Below, piece by piece: positions 26,266-38,775 of a stretch of DNA of 64,000 nucleotides. Position 1 is the first letter of the stretch. The number at the start of each line of letters is the position of its first letter. The notes under the pieces are model-generated. The model was not told the DNA's origin, searched no databases, and saw only the letters and a list, made by a program, of their open reading frames with translations. The translations under genes were made by a program, and so were the position numbers. Origin of the DNA: Paenibacillus sp. URB8-2 (GTDB lineage: Bacteria > Bacillota > Bacilli > Paenibacillales > Paenibacillaceae); NCBI RefSeq assembly GCF_013393385.1, contig NZ_AP023239.1, positions 5,208,001 to 5,272,000 of the forward strand. The letters run 5' to 3'.

Positions 26266-26553
26266 TTACGGCTGTGCTGCTACGGCCACCTCCCGTTTCT
26301 TCCCCGTGTTCTTCTTATATTTGATTTTTGTGGCCTCGCCCCCCCGGAGATGACGGATGGATTTGTGGTATTCAAGAATGTGCTTCACCTGATCGGCCAG
26401 ATCAGGATTGATTTCCGGCAACCGCTCGGTCAAATCTTTATGCACCGTGCTTTTGGAAACGCCGAATTCTTTGGCTATGGTCCGGACCGTATGCCTGGTT
26501 TCCACGATGCAGCGTCCGATTTTAATGGTACGTTCCTTGATGTAATCGTGCAC
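26266..26553 (-). CDS. spoIIID: Sporulation transcription factor SpoIIID
   Basis: A 95-residue DNA-binding regulator of mother-cell genes. The helix-turn-helix is VRTIAKEFGVSKSTVHKDLT; the start VHDYIKERTIKIGRCIVETR matches the family, and a basic tail (KIKYKKNTGKKRE) follows. The length is close to the 93 residues of B. subtilis. The start is GTG at 26553, seven bases after GGGAGG; the TTG further upstream overlaps that ribosome site. A sigma-E-like promoter lies 35-60 bases upstream, matching mother-cell expression. Confidence 0.96.
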   Translation of the reverse strand: MHDYIKERTIKIGRCIVETRHTVRTIAKEFGVSKSTVHKDLTERLPEINPDLADQVKHILEYHKSIRHLRGGEATKIKYKKNTGKKREVAVAAQP

Positions 26554-26586
26554 GCTCCCGCCTCCCAACTGTGGATAGTTTGGTAC

Positions 26587-26615
26587 ATTATATGAGGGGC
26601 GGGCCTATATATTCG
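26587..26615 (-). promoter_or_regulatory. Candidate sigma-E promoter of spoIIID
   Basis: On the minus strand CGAATAT is followed after 14 bases by CATATAAT, close to the sigma-E pattern of an ATATT-like -35 and CATACAAT -10. Early mother-cell control of spoIIID is established in B. subtilis. Confidence 0.5.
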
Positions 26616-26723
26616 CGCTTTAACGGGATGACAAGCCGGTGCAGGCTCATTTTATTTGCGGGACAACCGTAAAATAGCCCTAGAAAGCGGGGACTATGCT
26701 CCTATCCCATGAAGATGAAACAC

Positions 26724-26752
26724 GAAAAAACAGGAGGACGAGCGTCCCCCTG
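26724..26752 (-). terminator. Terminator of spoIIQ
   Basis: AGGGGGACG and CGTCCTCCT pair around CT, followed by GTTTTTTCG on the minus strand, 20 bases after the spoIIQ stop. Confidence 0.85.
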
Positions 26753-26769
26753 CCTTAGGCATTTGTTTC

Positions 26770-27516
26770 TTATTTTTGCGGAAGCAGTTCCGAAGGATTG
26801 ACGAGCTTGCCGTCCTGGTACACCTCAAAATGCAGGTGGTTGCCCAGATTCTTCTCGATTTCATTGCGTCCGGCGGCGGCGAGCGTATCGCCCTGCTTCA
26901 CCTGGTCTCCCTGCTTCACTTTGGCTTCTCCGAGACTTTGGTAGACCGTCTTCAGATTGCCTTGAGTCACTTCGACTACCGTACCGAGTGTAGGAACGTC
27001 CTCGACCCGGGTCACTTCGCCGCTGATGGCGGACTTGACGTCAAACGACTTGTTGTCTTCGCGAGCAAGATCGATGCCGCTGTTGGGCGTAAAAGTATCG
27101 CCGTTTTGCACAGTAGCCGCGATATGATTCTCTTCGGTGCCATTCTCGTCATAGTACGGCTTGACAACTTCCACGTCGCTTGGGTTGGCCACCGGCCAAG
27201 CCAGGCTTTCCGCCGAAGCGGTAACCTCCAGCGCATTCGGCTCCTTGCCGGCATCCGCGGTTCCAGCCGTATCGCCGGAAGCTCCAACATCCTCGGAAAC
27301 AACGGCGGCGGTGTCTGTGGAAAGCGGCTTATGGCCGGCATCCTGATAGACCCACACCAAGGTTAGTATAATTGCCGCTGCCGCTGTGTAGACTGCCGGA
27401 AATACCCAACGTTTGGAGAACAGTCTGTTCCATGAAGAAGGCTGGCTGCCGGTTTCTCCCTGATTTGTTTTGAGAGAGTCTTCATGGGATGGTTTGTTTT
27501 TGTTTTGTTCATTCAT
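26770..27516 (-). CDS. spoIIQ: Forespore engulfment protein SpoIIQ (degenerate M23 domain)
   Basis: A 248-residue membrane-anchored protein: a cytoplasmic start, one span at about residues 35-55 (FPAVYTAAAAIILTLVWVYQ), a linker, and an M23/LytM domain at about 135-248 ending GNHLHFEVYQDGKLVNPSELL. In active M23 peptidases a His-x-Gly-x-x-Asp-like metal site opens the domain; here it reads TPNSGIDLA with Asn in place of His, so the zinc site looks incomplete, as reported for B. subtilis SpoIIQ. The known role is forespore binding partner of SpoIIIAH, forming the engulfment zipper and channel. A sigma-F promoter is visible upstream. Its place between spoIID and spoIIID is conserved. Confidence 0.93.
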   Translation of the reverse strand: MNEQNKNKPSHEDSLKTNQGETGSQPSSWNRLFSKRWVFPAVYTAAAAIILTLVWVYQDAGHKPLSTDTAAVVSEDVGASGDTAGTADAGKEPNALEVTASAESLAWPVANPSDVEVVKPYYDENGTEENHIAATVQNGDTFTPNSGIDLAREDNKSFDVKSAISGEVTRVEDVPTLGTVVEVTQGNLKTVYQSLGEAKVKQGDQVKQGDTLAAAGRNEIEKNLGNHLHFEVYQDGKLVNPSELLPQK

Positions 27517-27535
27517 TTGCTATCACCTCAGTAAC

Positions 27536-27564
27536 CATTGTTACCGGGCGGTTCGCTTTTATAC
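27536..27564 (-). promoter_or_regulatory. Candidate sigma-F promoter of spoIIQ
   Basis: GTATA (27560-27564), 14 bases, then GGTAACAATG (27536-27545), which fits the forespore sigma-F -10 pattern GGNNANAMTR at every position. It lies 20 bases upstream of the ATG. Confidence 0.65.
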
Positions 27565-27576
27565 GTTTCTTTCACT

Positions 27577-28773
27577 TTATTTTTTCAAAAGAATTGAGAC
27601 TTGCGTAAACGATATTCCGCTGTAGTAGTGTTTGAGAATTTGCGTTGCCGTGCCGCCCTCCTTCGCCATCCCGTTCGCTCCCCACTGGCTCATGCCGACA
27701 CCGTGGCCGTTGCCGTAGGTCGTGATGGCAACCTCCCCATTCTTCATCGTCCAGGTGAACTGGCTGGAACGAAGCCCAAGCCGCTCCCGCACTTCGCGTC
27801 CCGTAAATATCCGGCCGTCAATTGAAATCTCTTTAACCCGGTGGCCGGCGGTAACGGACAGCACCTCCATCTGCGGTTGCGGTTGTCCCTCGTAAGCCCG
27901 CTCCGCGGTGAGCGGTTTTACCTTCCCGGCCGCTCCTCCCGAGGAGGCCAGCACTCTCCGCGCACCCGATGCGGTGATTCCGTCGATTCCCAGCTTCTCT
28001 CTCAGCTCGGAAACGCTGAAGGTGGCGGTAGCCTTAAGCTCCGGATTCACTTCCCGGTCCCAGGGACTCGCCACGCTCCGCAGATAAGGCACGGCGGCCT
28101 TCCAGTAATCCTCTGAATTCTCTGTAAAACCTCCGCTGGAGGCAAAAAAAGATGCCGTAATCGGCTCTCCCTTATACGTCATCACGATGCCGCGTGTCTC
28201 GCGAACCGCGCGGCGGAGCTTGGCCAGGTCGGCGCTGCGGCCGGCCTTCGTCCAGTCCCGTTCCAGCACGGCGGACGAGACGTAAGCCTGATGGCTTACG
28301 GTGTCGGTCACATCCGCTCCCGGAACGGGAACGCCGCTTCGGTCGCCGGCCCGCAGGCGGCGGACGATAAAGGTGCGGGCCGCGATCGCCTGCGCTTTGA
28401 GCGCTTCGAGCTCAAAGTCGGCCGGCATCTCGGCCGCGATTACGCCGGTGACGTAGTCCTCCAGCGGCAGGGTTTCAATTTGCCTTGCGCGCGACAAATA
28501 GACGGACACCTTCGGCTGCGCGGCTTCCGCCGCAGCCGGTTCCCGCGCCGCGGGTGCGCCGGTGCGCTGCGGCGCGGCCGGCGGCGCCGGCGGTGCCGGG
28601 TCGTGCCGCAGGTGCACGACCGTCAGCGGCAGCAGCAGCGCCGCCAGCAGCGGCGCGGCCAGCCAGGCGGCGGGCGCCAGCCGCCTGGACCACACCCGTG
28701 CCGGAAGGTTGCGTCTCCGGCGGCCGGGTCTCCACCGCGCCGCTTTGCGGCGCCAAGGGCGGAAATCTTTCAT
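27577..28773 (-). CDS. spoIID: Stage II sporulation protein D (SpoIID)
   Basis: A 398-residue membrane-anchored lytic transglycosylase that thins septal peptidoglycan during engulfment. The first 45 residues are very Arg-rich (WRRKAARWRPGRRRRNLPAR), then a span (AAWLAAPLLAALLLPLTVVH) and a Pro/Ala linker. The SpoIID domain runs from about residue 90, with LEDYVTGVIAAEMPADFELE (catalytic Glu), ALKAQAIAARTFIVRR, YVSSAVLERDW, ASFFASSGGFTENSEDYW, and the end TYGNGHGVGMSQWGANGMA. The N-terminal coding part is strikingly GC-rich compared with the rest. The ATG has AGGAGGGGAGAAGGAAGAG before it. Confidence 0.95.
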   Translation of the reverse strand: MKDFRPWRRKAARWRPGRRRRNLPARVWSRRLAPAAWLAAPLLAALLLPLTVVHLRHDPAPPAPPAAPQRTGAPAAREPAAAEAAQPKVSVYLSRARQIETLPLEDYVTGVIAAEMPADFELEALKAQAIAARTFIVRRLRAGDRSGVPVPGADVTDTVSHQAYVSSAVLERDWTKAGRSADLAKLRRAVRETRGIVMTYKGEPITASFFASSGGFTENSEDYWKAAVPYLRSVASPWDREVNPELKATATFSVSELREKLGIDGITASGARRVLASSGGAAGKVKPLTAERAYEGQPQPQMEVLSVTAGHRVKEISIDGRIFTGREVRERLGLRSSQFTWTMKNGEVAITTYGNGHGVGMSQWGANGMAKEGGTATQILKHYYSGISFTQVSILLKK

Positions 28774-28927
28774 CTCTTCCTTCTCCCCTCCTGATTATCC
28801 TCGTACTACATCATATGAGTCTTGGACAATTGATAGAACGGAGTATCCGAGAGAAGAAAGAGTTGAAGCCAGCCCGCACTGCCGCGCAGCCTTATATCCG
28901 CTTCGATAAAGCGCGGACAATTTAGTT

Positions 28928-28961
28928 CAAAAAAAGAGGCCCGCCATATGGACGGACCTCT
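28928..28961 (-). terminator. Terminator of murA
   Basis: AGAGGTCCGTC and GGCGGGCCTCT pair with small mismatches around CATAT, followed by seven U on the minus strand, 22 bases after the murA stop. Confidence 0.85.
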
Positions 28962-28982
28962 TATTATTTAATTGTCAGAGAG

Positions 28983-30365
28983 TTATACCCAGGTCGGTTG
29001 AATCTGAACCTGGAACCGGGGCTTCGCTTCCTCGCTCCCCAGAACGGCGTTCTTGGCCGTTTCCGGTTTGAGTGTTTCTCCTGCAGCGGCATCAGCCGGG
29101 CTTTCATCCAGCGTCACGCGCCAAATGTCCGCTCCAAGGCCGGACAGCTTCTCAGCCAGATGCACATAGCCGCGGTCGATATGATGCGTGCCGCTCACTT
29201 CCGTCGTTCCTTCCGCGACCAGACCAGCCAGAATCAGCGCCGCTCCCGCACGCAGGTCCGTTGCGCAGACCTTTGCTCCGACCAGACGGGCGTCGCCGGT
29301 AACGATGGCGGAGCGTCCTTCAATCTTGATTTCCGCGTTCATGAGCTGGAATTCGTCTACATGCATGAACCGGTTCTCAAAGACCGTCTCCGTAATGACG
29401 CTCGTTCCTTCCGAACGAAGCAGCAGCGCCATCATCTGAGACTGCATATCGGTCGGAAAGCCCGGATAAGGCAAAGTCTTCACGTCGACGGCCTTCAGCG
29501 GCTTATCGCTGATCACGCGGACGCCATTGTCGCCCGGAATAATGGTTACGCCCATTTCTTCCATCTTGGCGATAACCGGGCCGAGATGATCGGCAATAGC
29601 GCCTTCCACGTAGACGTCACCGCCGGTAATCGCCGCAGCGACCATATAAGTGCCCGCTTCGATCCGGTCGGGAATGACATGATGTTTTACACCGTGCAGA
29701 CGCTCTACCCCTTCAATCCGGATAACGCCGGTGCCCGCGCCGCGAACGACAGCGCCCATACTGTTCAGGTAGTTGGCCAAATCGACAATTTCCGGCTCCT
29801 TCGCCGCATTCTCGATCGTTGTCACGCCTTCAGCCAAGGCTGCGGCCATCATGATATTCTCGGTTGCGCCGACACTGGCAACGTCCAGATAGATCTTGGC
29901 TCCGCGCAGTCGGCCGTTGCTCTTCGCTTCGATATATCCCTGCCCCAGGCTGATCTCGGCTCCAAGGGCCTCAAACCCTTTCAGATGCTGGTCAATGGGA
30001 CGCGTGCCGATCGCGCAGCCGCCGGGCAGCGAAATACGTGTACGGCCCAATCGGGACAAAAGAGGTCCCATCACCAAAAAAGAAGCCCGCATTTTGCGCA
30101 CCCACTCGTAGGGCGCTTCACAAGTGGAGAGATTTCGGGCATCCACCTGAATGATATCGTTCTGATATGTAACTCCCGCCCCCAGAGATTCGAGTACCTT
30201 GCTGATCGTTAATACATCATCTAGCGGAGGCGCGTCGACAATGACGCTTTCTCCTTCTTCTGCCAATAGAGAGGCGGCTATGATCGGTAGTACGGAATTT
30301 TTAGCGCCGCTTACTTTTACGCTTCCGGTCAATCTTTTGCCACCGCGGACGATAAATTTACTCAT
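28983..30365 (-). CDS. murA: UDP-N-acetylglucosamine 1-carboxyvinyltransferase
   Basis: About 460 residues from [20 protein letters not shown]. It transfers enolpyruvate from PEP to UDP-GlcNAc, the first committed step of peptidoglycan synthesis. Visible: [36 protein letters not shown], and the catalytic Cys loop [20 protein letters not shown], so fosfomycin sensitivity at this residue is expected. [16 protein letters not shown] residues read [19 protein letters not shown] tail of about 40 residues after the catalytic fold is a little long. The start at 30365 has GGAGGGAACCGAAAG before the ATG; an open extension of 18 codons is ignored. It occupies the murAA place beside spoIID and ywzB. Confidence 0.96.
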   Translation of the reverse strand: MSKFIVRGGKRLTGSVKVSGAKNSVLPIIAASLLAEEGESVIVDAPPLDDVLTISKVLESLGAGVTYQNDIIQVDARNLSTCEAPYEWVRKMRASFLVMGPLLSRLGRTRISLPGGCAIGTRPIDQHLKGFEALGAEISLGQGYIEAKSNGRLRGAKIYLDVASVGATENIMMAAALAEGVTTIENAAKEPEIVDLANYLNSMGAVVRGAGTGVIRIEGVERLHGVKHHVIPDRIEAGTYMVAAAITGGDVYVEGAIADHLGPVIAKMEEMGVTIIPGDNGVRVISDKPLKAVDVKTLPYPGFPTDMQSQMMALLLRSEGTSVITETVFENRFMHVDEFQLMNAEIKIEGRSAIVTGDARLVGAKVCATDLRAGAALILAGLVAEGTTEVSGTHHIDRGYVHLAEKLSGLGADIWRVTLDESPADAAAGETLKPETAKNAVLGSEEAKPRFQVQIQPTWV

Positions 30366-30603
30366 CTTTCGGTTCCCTCCGCGTCCATTATTTTCACTGA
30401 CATTCGTGTTATTCTCCATATCCTTGCTTGTTTGAGTAACAATTTTAGTTAAAAGTCAATTTACAAATGCTTCGATTTCCGCTACTTGGCCCCGGCTGTG
30501 CGTGGGACACTTCTTAGATTTAAGTTTTAACCTAAAAAAATGTAATTATGCGGCGCTTTTTGGCGAATCAGGCCCAAGACATTAATAACCTAACCGCTCA
30601 TCA

Positions 30604-30861
30604 TTAAAACATATGACGTATTTGGACACTGTAGCCCAGATAATCCAGCAGGAAGCCCGCCACAAAATGCCCCAGTACGATAGCCAGCAGCAATTGAAGC
30701 AGCCGCCCTTGCGGGCTCTTGGGATATCTTATGATCAAATCCAGCTTAAGGTTCTGCAGGGCCCACCAGGATAATGCTACACACAACAGCGATACAATCA
30801 TCGACATCAGCCCACTGATTCCTATAGAGCTGGTTAATTCGTTTGCCATGATTTTATCCAT
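30604..30861 (-). CDS. ywzB: DUF1146 family small membrane protein (YwzB-like)
   Basis: An 85-residue protein with two membrane spans (ISGLMSMIVSLLCVALSWWA and LLQLLLAIVLGHFVAGFLLD), the second starting after the basic loop RYPKSPQGR. This matches the DUF1146 family, found between the ATP synthase operon and murA in Bacillales. Its function is unknown. The start may be the ATG at 30861 or the one four codons later; GGGGGGTTAGG is upstream of both. Confidence 0.85.
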   Translation of the reverse strand: MDKIMANELTSSIGISGLMSMIVSLLCVALSWWALQNLKLDLIIRYPKSPQGRLLQLLLAIVLGHFVAGFLLDYLGYSVQIRHMF

Positions 30862-31092
30862 CCTAACCCCCCAAACCTAGACTTGCTCGGAAATCGACTC
30901 TTATATCATACTTGCGTAATGGAAAAGAATCCAGTACTTTTACATTATTTTAACTAAAATGCTCCTGGTAAACGCTATCACACATAGTGTCCTTCCAGAA
31001 GTTACAAAATGACATCTTCTGTTAAAGGTATGTCGCCATAAGATTTCATTTTCTTAATAAGAAAGTCCAATAAAAAACAAGAATTTCAGCAA

Positions 31093-31125
31093 TAAAAAAA
31101 GCAGCCCGGCGCAAGGCCAGACTGC
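31093..31125 (-). terminator. Terminator of the ATP synthase operon
   Basis: GCAGTCTGGC and GCCGGGCTGC pair with two mismatches around CTTGC, followed by seven U on the minus strand, just after the atpC stop at 31134. Confidence 0.85.
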
Positions 31126-31133
31126 ATTTCATT

Positions 31134-31550
31134 TTATTTTTGTCCTTTTCTGGTGGACACTTTAATCCGTGTAACCGCACGCTGCAGCGCAAGCTCCGCT
31201 CGGCGATGATCAATCTCGTCCTGTTTGCCGCGGGACTGCAAGCGGCGCTGTGCCCGTTCCTTGGCAGCCTCGGCGCGTTCAATATCGATGTCGCTGGGCA
31301 GCTCGGCGCTTTCCGCCAGCACGGTCACTTTATCCTTATGCACTTCAATAAAGCCGCCATGAACGGCGACCGTTGTCACACCGGCTTCCGATTTAATGGT
31401 CATCGGTGCAACCTGAAGCGGAGTTACAAGCGGAACATGTCCCGGCAATATGCCCAGATCGCCTTCTGCCCCCCGTACGGTCAAGCTGTAAACCTGCTTG
31501 GCATATACGAGGTGATCCGGCGTGACAATTTCCAACAAAAAGGTGTTCAC
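31134..31550 (-). CDS. atpC: ATP synthase epsilon subunit
   Basis: A 138-residue rotor-stalk subunit that couples the F1 central stalk to the c-ring and can inhibit ATP hydrolysis. The N-terminal beta-sandwich has FLLEIVTPDHLVYAKQVYSL, GDLGILPGHVPLVTPLQVAP and VHGGFIEVHKDKVTVLAESA; a two-helix C-terminal domain (EAAKERAQRRLQSR) follows. It is the last gene of the atp operon, 26 bases after atpD, with a terminator immediately downstream. Confidence 0.97.
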   Translation of the reverse strand: MNTFLLEIVTPDHLVYAKQVYSLTVRGAEGDLGILPGHVPLVTPLQVAPMTIKSEAGVTTVAVHGGFIEVHKDKVTVLAESAELPSDIDIERAEAAKERAQRRLQSRGKQDEIDHRRAELALQRAVTRIKVSTRKGQK

Positions 31551-31576
31551 TTCGAATTCCTCCTCAAAGCTTCAGG

Positions 31577-32977
<1,401 letters not shown>

Positions 32978-33007
32978 CTATGTTTCCCTCCTTGAAAACT
33001 GTTACCC

Positions 33008-33055
33008 AAGAAGAAACGACTACGCCTTCCTATTAAGTCGGCGTTCGTTTCTCGT
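33008..33055. repeat. Dispersed stem-loop, copy between atpG and atpD
   Basis: AGAAACGA and TCGTTTCT form perfect 8-base arms with an inner GCC/GGC pair. The flanks AAGAAG... and ...CTCGT match the two long copies at 51686 and 53093. It sits inside the operon, so it is unlikely to be a full terminator; it may be an RNA-processing or stability element. Confidence 0.6.
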
Positions 33056-33153
33056 CGAAATAGAAGACCTATTGATATGCCCCAGCAAATAAATTCTTTT
33101 ATAAGCCGATGCTTCCAAAACCGGCGATACATGTATCGCTATTCAGGAATCCG

Positions 33154-34032
33154 TTAAGACTGCGCGTTGGCACCCGCTACGATCTCGGTAATTTCCTGAG
33201 TAATAGCCGCCTGACGGGCACGGTTGTACGTAAGCGTCAGATTTCCGATCATTTTCGAGGCATTCTTGGTCGCACTGCCCATTGCCGTCATCTTGGCGCC
33301 AAGCTCGCTGGCTTTGCCGTCGAGGATGGCGCTGTAAATCAAAGTCTCCGCATACTTGGGCAGCAGAACCTCCAGCACGCCTTCCGGCGATGGCTCGTAT
33401 TCATAGCCCGCTTTGAGCTCATGACCTTGAGGTTCCTCCGTCTGTAGGGCTCCATCCATTGGAAGAAGCCGTTCCACAGTCGGAATTTGGCTGATCGGAT
33501 TGACGAACACGTTATAGCATATATAGATCTCATCGAACATGCCTTCTTCGAATTGTCCCACCGCCGCATAGGCGATCGACTTAATGTCGGAGAAGGAAGG
33601 GGTGTCGGAAAGATCGGTGACTTCCTCGGTGATCGGATAATTACGCCGGCGCAGGAAGTCGCGGCCTTTGCGGCCGATGACAAACAGGCCGTATTCATCC
33701 TTGGACTTGTGACGCTCCTGGATAAGGGTTGTCACTTTGCGCAAAATATTGGCGTTGTAGCCCCCGGCAAGGCCGCGATCCGAAGTGACGACGATATAAC
33801 CGGTTTTCTTGACGGGACGGCTCACCAGCATGGGGTGCTGGATTCCTTTCGTGCCGGCAGCGATATTCGACACGACTTCTTTCAGCTTTTGCGAATAAGG
33901 GCGGGCCGCTTCCGCTTTCTCCTGAGCTTTTCTCAGCTTGGAGGCGGCGACCATTTCCATCGCTTTGGTGATTTGTCTGGTGTTCTGAACGCTTTTGATT
34001 TGACGTTTAATATCACGCATGCTTCTTGCCAT
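33154..34032 (-). CDS. atpG: ATP synthase gamma subunit
   Basis: A 292-residue central-stalk subunit. The N-terminal helix is [20 protein letters not shown] followed by [13 protein letters not shown]; the C-terminal helix has [20 protein letters not shown] and the end [20 protein letters not shown]. Those two helices form the rotating coiled coil in the alpha3-beta3 ring. The ATG at 34032 is preceded by ATAGGTGGTG. An open frame continues 71 codons upstream through a tandem repeat, but this is repeat translation, not a real extension: the family starts at [10 protein letters not shown] five-codon-like variable loop ([15 protein letters not shown]) near residue 195 is normal for the family. 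Confidence 0.97.
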   Translation of the reverse strand: MARSMRDIKRQIKSVQNTRQITKAMEMVAASKLRKAQEKAEAARPYSQKLKEVVSNIAAGTKGIQHPMLVSRPVKKTGYIVVTSDRGLAGGYNANILRKVTTLIQERHKSKDEYGLFVIGRKGRDFLRRRNYPITEEVTDLSDTPSFSDIKSIAYAAVGQFEEGMFDEIYICYNVFVNPISQIPTVERLLPMDGALQTEEPQGHELKAGYEYEPSPEGVLEVLLPKYAETLIYSAILDGKASELGAKMTAMGSATKNASKMIGNLTLTYNRARQAAITQEITEIVAGANAQS

Positions 34033-34051
34033 GATTTCACCACCTATAAGC

Positions 34052-34203
34052 TTTGGCGAAGCCAAAGCTGGCTTCGTAAGCATATTCTTTGCCTTTGGCG
34101 AAGCCAAAGCTGGCTTCGTAAGCATATTCTTTGCTCTTGGCGAAGCCAAAGCTGGCTTCGTAAGCATATTCTTTACTTTGGCGAAGCCAAAGCTGGCTTC
34201 GTA
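34052..34203. repeat. Tandem array of a 41-42-base palindromic unit between atpA and atpG
   Basis: Three full units and a fourth partial one start at 34052, 34094, 34136 and 34177. Each contains TGGCGAAGCCAAAGCTGGCT then TCGTA; full units continue with AGCATATTCTTT. Within each unit CTTTGGC-GAA-GCCAAAG and CGAAGCC-AAAGCT-GGCTTCG are two perfect but mutually exclusive hairpins. The array fills most of the atpA-atpG gap. Confidence 0.9.
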
Positions 34204-34282
34204 GTATCCGCCAAGCCCGGGACAAGCCCGAAAGCCTGGCATCATACCCCTGTTTCCTTATCGATTGCGCCACGCTAGTTCC

Positions 34283-35800
<1,518 letters not shown>

Positions 35801-35806
35801 TCACCC

Positions 35807-36358
35807 CTATCTTCTGTGCTTATCGTTAAAGGATTTTTCCAGACGTTCCAGCTTGCCGGCAAGACTGCCGTCGTACAGCGTATCGCCGATGACGACTTTA
35901 AGTCCGCCCAGCAGGCTTTTATCGACTACATTGGCAATGCGGATTTTACGGCCGGACAAGGTGCCAAATTCTTCAGCCACAGCTTCTTTTTCCCGCTCAT
36001 CCAATTCATATGTGGAATACACGGTAGCGTCGGCCAACCCTAAGCTCGCGCCTTCGATCTTAATGTAGCTGTCCAGAAGGTCGGAAAGAATGCTCATTCT
36101 GCCGCGCTCAACGAGAAGTTCAAGCGTGTTGATTACAATCGTCGAGAGCTTGCCATTCAGCGTGTTCTTGAGCACTGACAGCTTGTCTTCCCCCGAAATC
36201 TTCGGGGTGCTGATGAATCTTTGAAGATCGGTATCCGAAGCCAGTGCAGAAACCAGAGCTTTCAGCTCTTCTTCCACTTCCAGCGTCTTCTTCTCTTCCA
36301 AAGCCACCTCGAACAATGCCTTCGCGTATCTTTTGGCGACTACCGTATCCTGACTCAT
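35807..36358 (-). CDS. atpH: ATP synthase delta subunit
   Basis: A 183-residue F1 subunit that ties the top of F1 to the peripheral stalk. The start SQDTVVAKRYAKALFEVALE and the C-terminal IANVVDKSLLGGLKVVIGDT followed by LYDGSLAGKLERL are the family signatures. It overlaps atpF by four bases (ATGA), so translation is coupled. Confidence 0.97.
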   Translation of the reverse strand: MSQDTVVAKRYAKALFEVALEEKKTLEVEEELKALVSALASDTDLQRFISTPKISGEDKLSVLKNTLNGKLSTIVINTLELLVERGRMSILSDLLDSYIKIEGASLGLADATVYSTYELDEREKEAVAEEFGTLSGRKIRIANVVDKSLLGGLKVVIGDTLYDGSLAGKLERLEKSFNDKHRR

Positions 36359-36843
36359 GATCTGCCCCCAACCTCTTTGAGGTACTGATCAACGAGCTCC
36401 TCCTGCGCGGCGTCCGAGCTGACTTCCTTTTCAAGCAGCTTGGACGCAATTTTTACGGATGCCGAACCGAGTTCGCTGCGAAGCGCCTCGACGGCCTTGT
36501 TCTTCTCGCTCTGAATGTCGCGCACGGCTTCATCCTTGATTCGAGCCGCTTCCGCTTTGGCTTGCTCAAGCAGCTGTTCGGTTTGCTTGCTGCTCGTCTG
36601 TCTGGACTGCTCGATAATATCGTAAGCTTCTTTGCGGGCATCCTGGAGAGCCTGCTTCTGTTCCTCTACGTAAGCGACCGCCTGCTCCCGTGTCTGCGAA
36701 GCTTCATTAATTTGCTGCAATACCAGCTCGCGCCGTTTCTCCATAACGGAGAACAGGGGGCCGAAGGCGTATTTGTTAAGCAGAAAATACAAGATAAGAA
36801 AAGCGATCAGCGCCAGGACGAGAGATGTAGGTTCGAAATGCAT
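36355..36843 (-). CDS. atpF: ATP synthase b subunit
   Basis: A 162-residue peripheral-stalk protein. One N-terminal membrane span (LVLALIAFLILYFLLNKYAF) is followed by a long charged coiled coil (QALQDARKEAYDIIEQSRQT and onward), as in all b subunits. The gap of 115 bases after atpE contains a terminator-like hairpin, which may reduce the message from this point on. It overlaps atpH. Confidence 0.97.
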   Translation of the reverse strand: MHFEPTSLVLALIAFLILYFLLNKYAFGPLFSVMEKRRELVLQQINEASQTREQAVAYVEEQKQALQDARKEAYDIIEQSRQTSSKQTEQLLEQAKAEAARIKDEAVRDIQSEKNKAVEALRSELGSASVKIASKLLEKEVSSDAAQEELVDQYLKEVGGRS

Positions 36844-36900
36844 GTAAGGTCACTCCTTTCCGGTAACATTCGTTATCGTCTTGTGTGGACAAGGCCCTTG

Positions 36901-36939
36901 GGCCAAAAAGAAAGCGCGGAGGGCCGTGGCCTTCCCCGC
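36901..36939 (-). terminator. Terminator-like hairpin between atpE and atpF
   Basis: On the minus strand GCGGGGAAGGCC and GGCCCTCCGC pair with a two-base bulge and one wobble around AC, followed by GCTTTCTTTTTGG. It stands 20 bases after the atpE stop. A second short palindrome (GGCCCAAGGGCC) follows. It may act as a partial terminator or a 3' end protector for atpE mRNA. Confidence 0.6.
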
Positions 36940-36958
36940 CAATAGTATAAAGCTTGTC

Positions 36959-38099
<1,141 letters not shown>

Positions 38100-38103
<4 letters not shown>

Positions 38104-38501
38104 CCCTTTCCGTCAGTATGTTTTCGTTCCTCAATTATCAGCAAAATAAATCCGACGATAGGAAGTACGAAATAACCGGTCACAAGACTGGCGCACACCG
38201 CGATTTCATTGAAGTAATGAGGAAATTCAAGCGCGAGTACAACCGCCAATATGGAGGTGGCTATTCTGATTCCAAAACCTAGTGAAGCGCGGGCTTTGCT
38301 TTCGCCGGAGGCGGATTTTGCAATTCCTTTCACTTTGTGAGCCATGTAAAAAATATTGATGCAACTTACAATAGCGCCAAGCACGATACCGTGAAGGACG
38401 GTGCGGCGATGGGGCATCAATTCCGCGATTATAAAACAAACCACGATAATTCCCGCTATGGACATAAACATCAATTTGTTCATTCTGGCTGCGTCATTCA
38501 T
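38100..38501 (-). CDS. atpI: ATP synthase subunit I
   Basis: A 133-residue protein with four predicted spans (LMFMSIAGIIVVCFIIAELM; VLHGIVLGAIVSCINIFYMA; RIATSILAVVLALEFPHYF; ASLVTGYFVLPIVGFILLII). AtpI assists c-ring assembly or magnesium supply in other bacteria; it is not part of the final complex. It overlaps both neighbours (atpZ by eight bases, atpB by four), a tightly packed operon head. Confidence 0.92.
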
Positions 38502-38748
38502 CGCTGTCCCTCGTCGCTTTTTTAATAAGGCTCACAATAGCTGCGGCTCCTGACAGCATGCCGAAAAGAACACCTAGACCAACCCATAAACCGGAGTTAC
38601 CCCACATGTCCCCAAGCCATTTACCCAAAAAATATCCACCTATGGTACAGCCGGCAAGATCGACGCCGATGGCACTGACAATGCCCATAGTCCGAAACGA
38701 TTTAACCGCATTTCGATTTTCTTTATTCGGTTGCTCAGGCTGTTTCAT
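38494..38748 (-). CDS. atpZ: AtpZ/AtpI family protein, first gene of the atp operon
   Basis: An 84-residue protein starting MKQPEQPNKENRNAVKSFRT, with two spans (MGIVSAIGVDLAGCTIGGYF and GLWVGLGVLFGMLSGAAAIV). It belongs to the AtpZ/Fo-associated family, proposed to act with AtpI in ion transport or assembly. The ATG at 38748 follows AGGGTGGGGTGCT; the frame extends eight codons further upstream without a ribosome site. A good sigma-A promoter ends about 30 bases upstream. Confidence 0.88.
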   Translation of the reverse strand: MKQPEQPNKENRNAVKSFRTMGIVSAIGVDLAGCTIGGYFLGKWLGDMWGNSGLWVGLGVLFGMLSGAAAIVSLIKKATRDSDE

Positions 38749-38775
38749 AGCACCCCACCCTTGGAATTCCAATTC

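Noticed and set aside
28562..28909. Small GC-rich plus-strand frames opposite the spoIID start
   Set aside because: They are composed of Arg, Ala and Gly from GC-rich DNA, without ribosome sites, opposite a good gene.
34052..34203. CRISPR array
   Set aside because: The repeats abut or nearly abut, with no unique spacers of constant length, and there are no cas genes. It is a tandem repeat.
33154..34245. A longer atpG reading frame with a repetitive N-terminus (repeated [10 protein letters not shown])
   Set aside because: It is the translation of the intergenic repeat. The family start MARSMRDIK has its own ribosome site at 34032, and the repeat changes frame in one unit.
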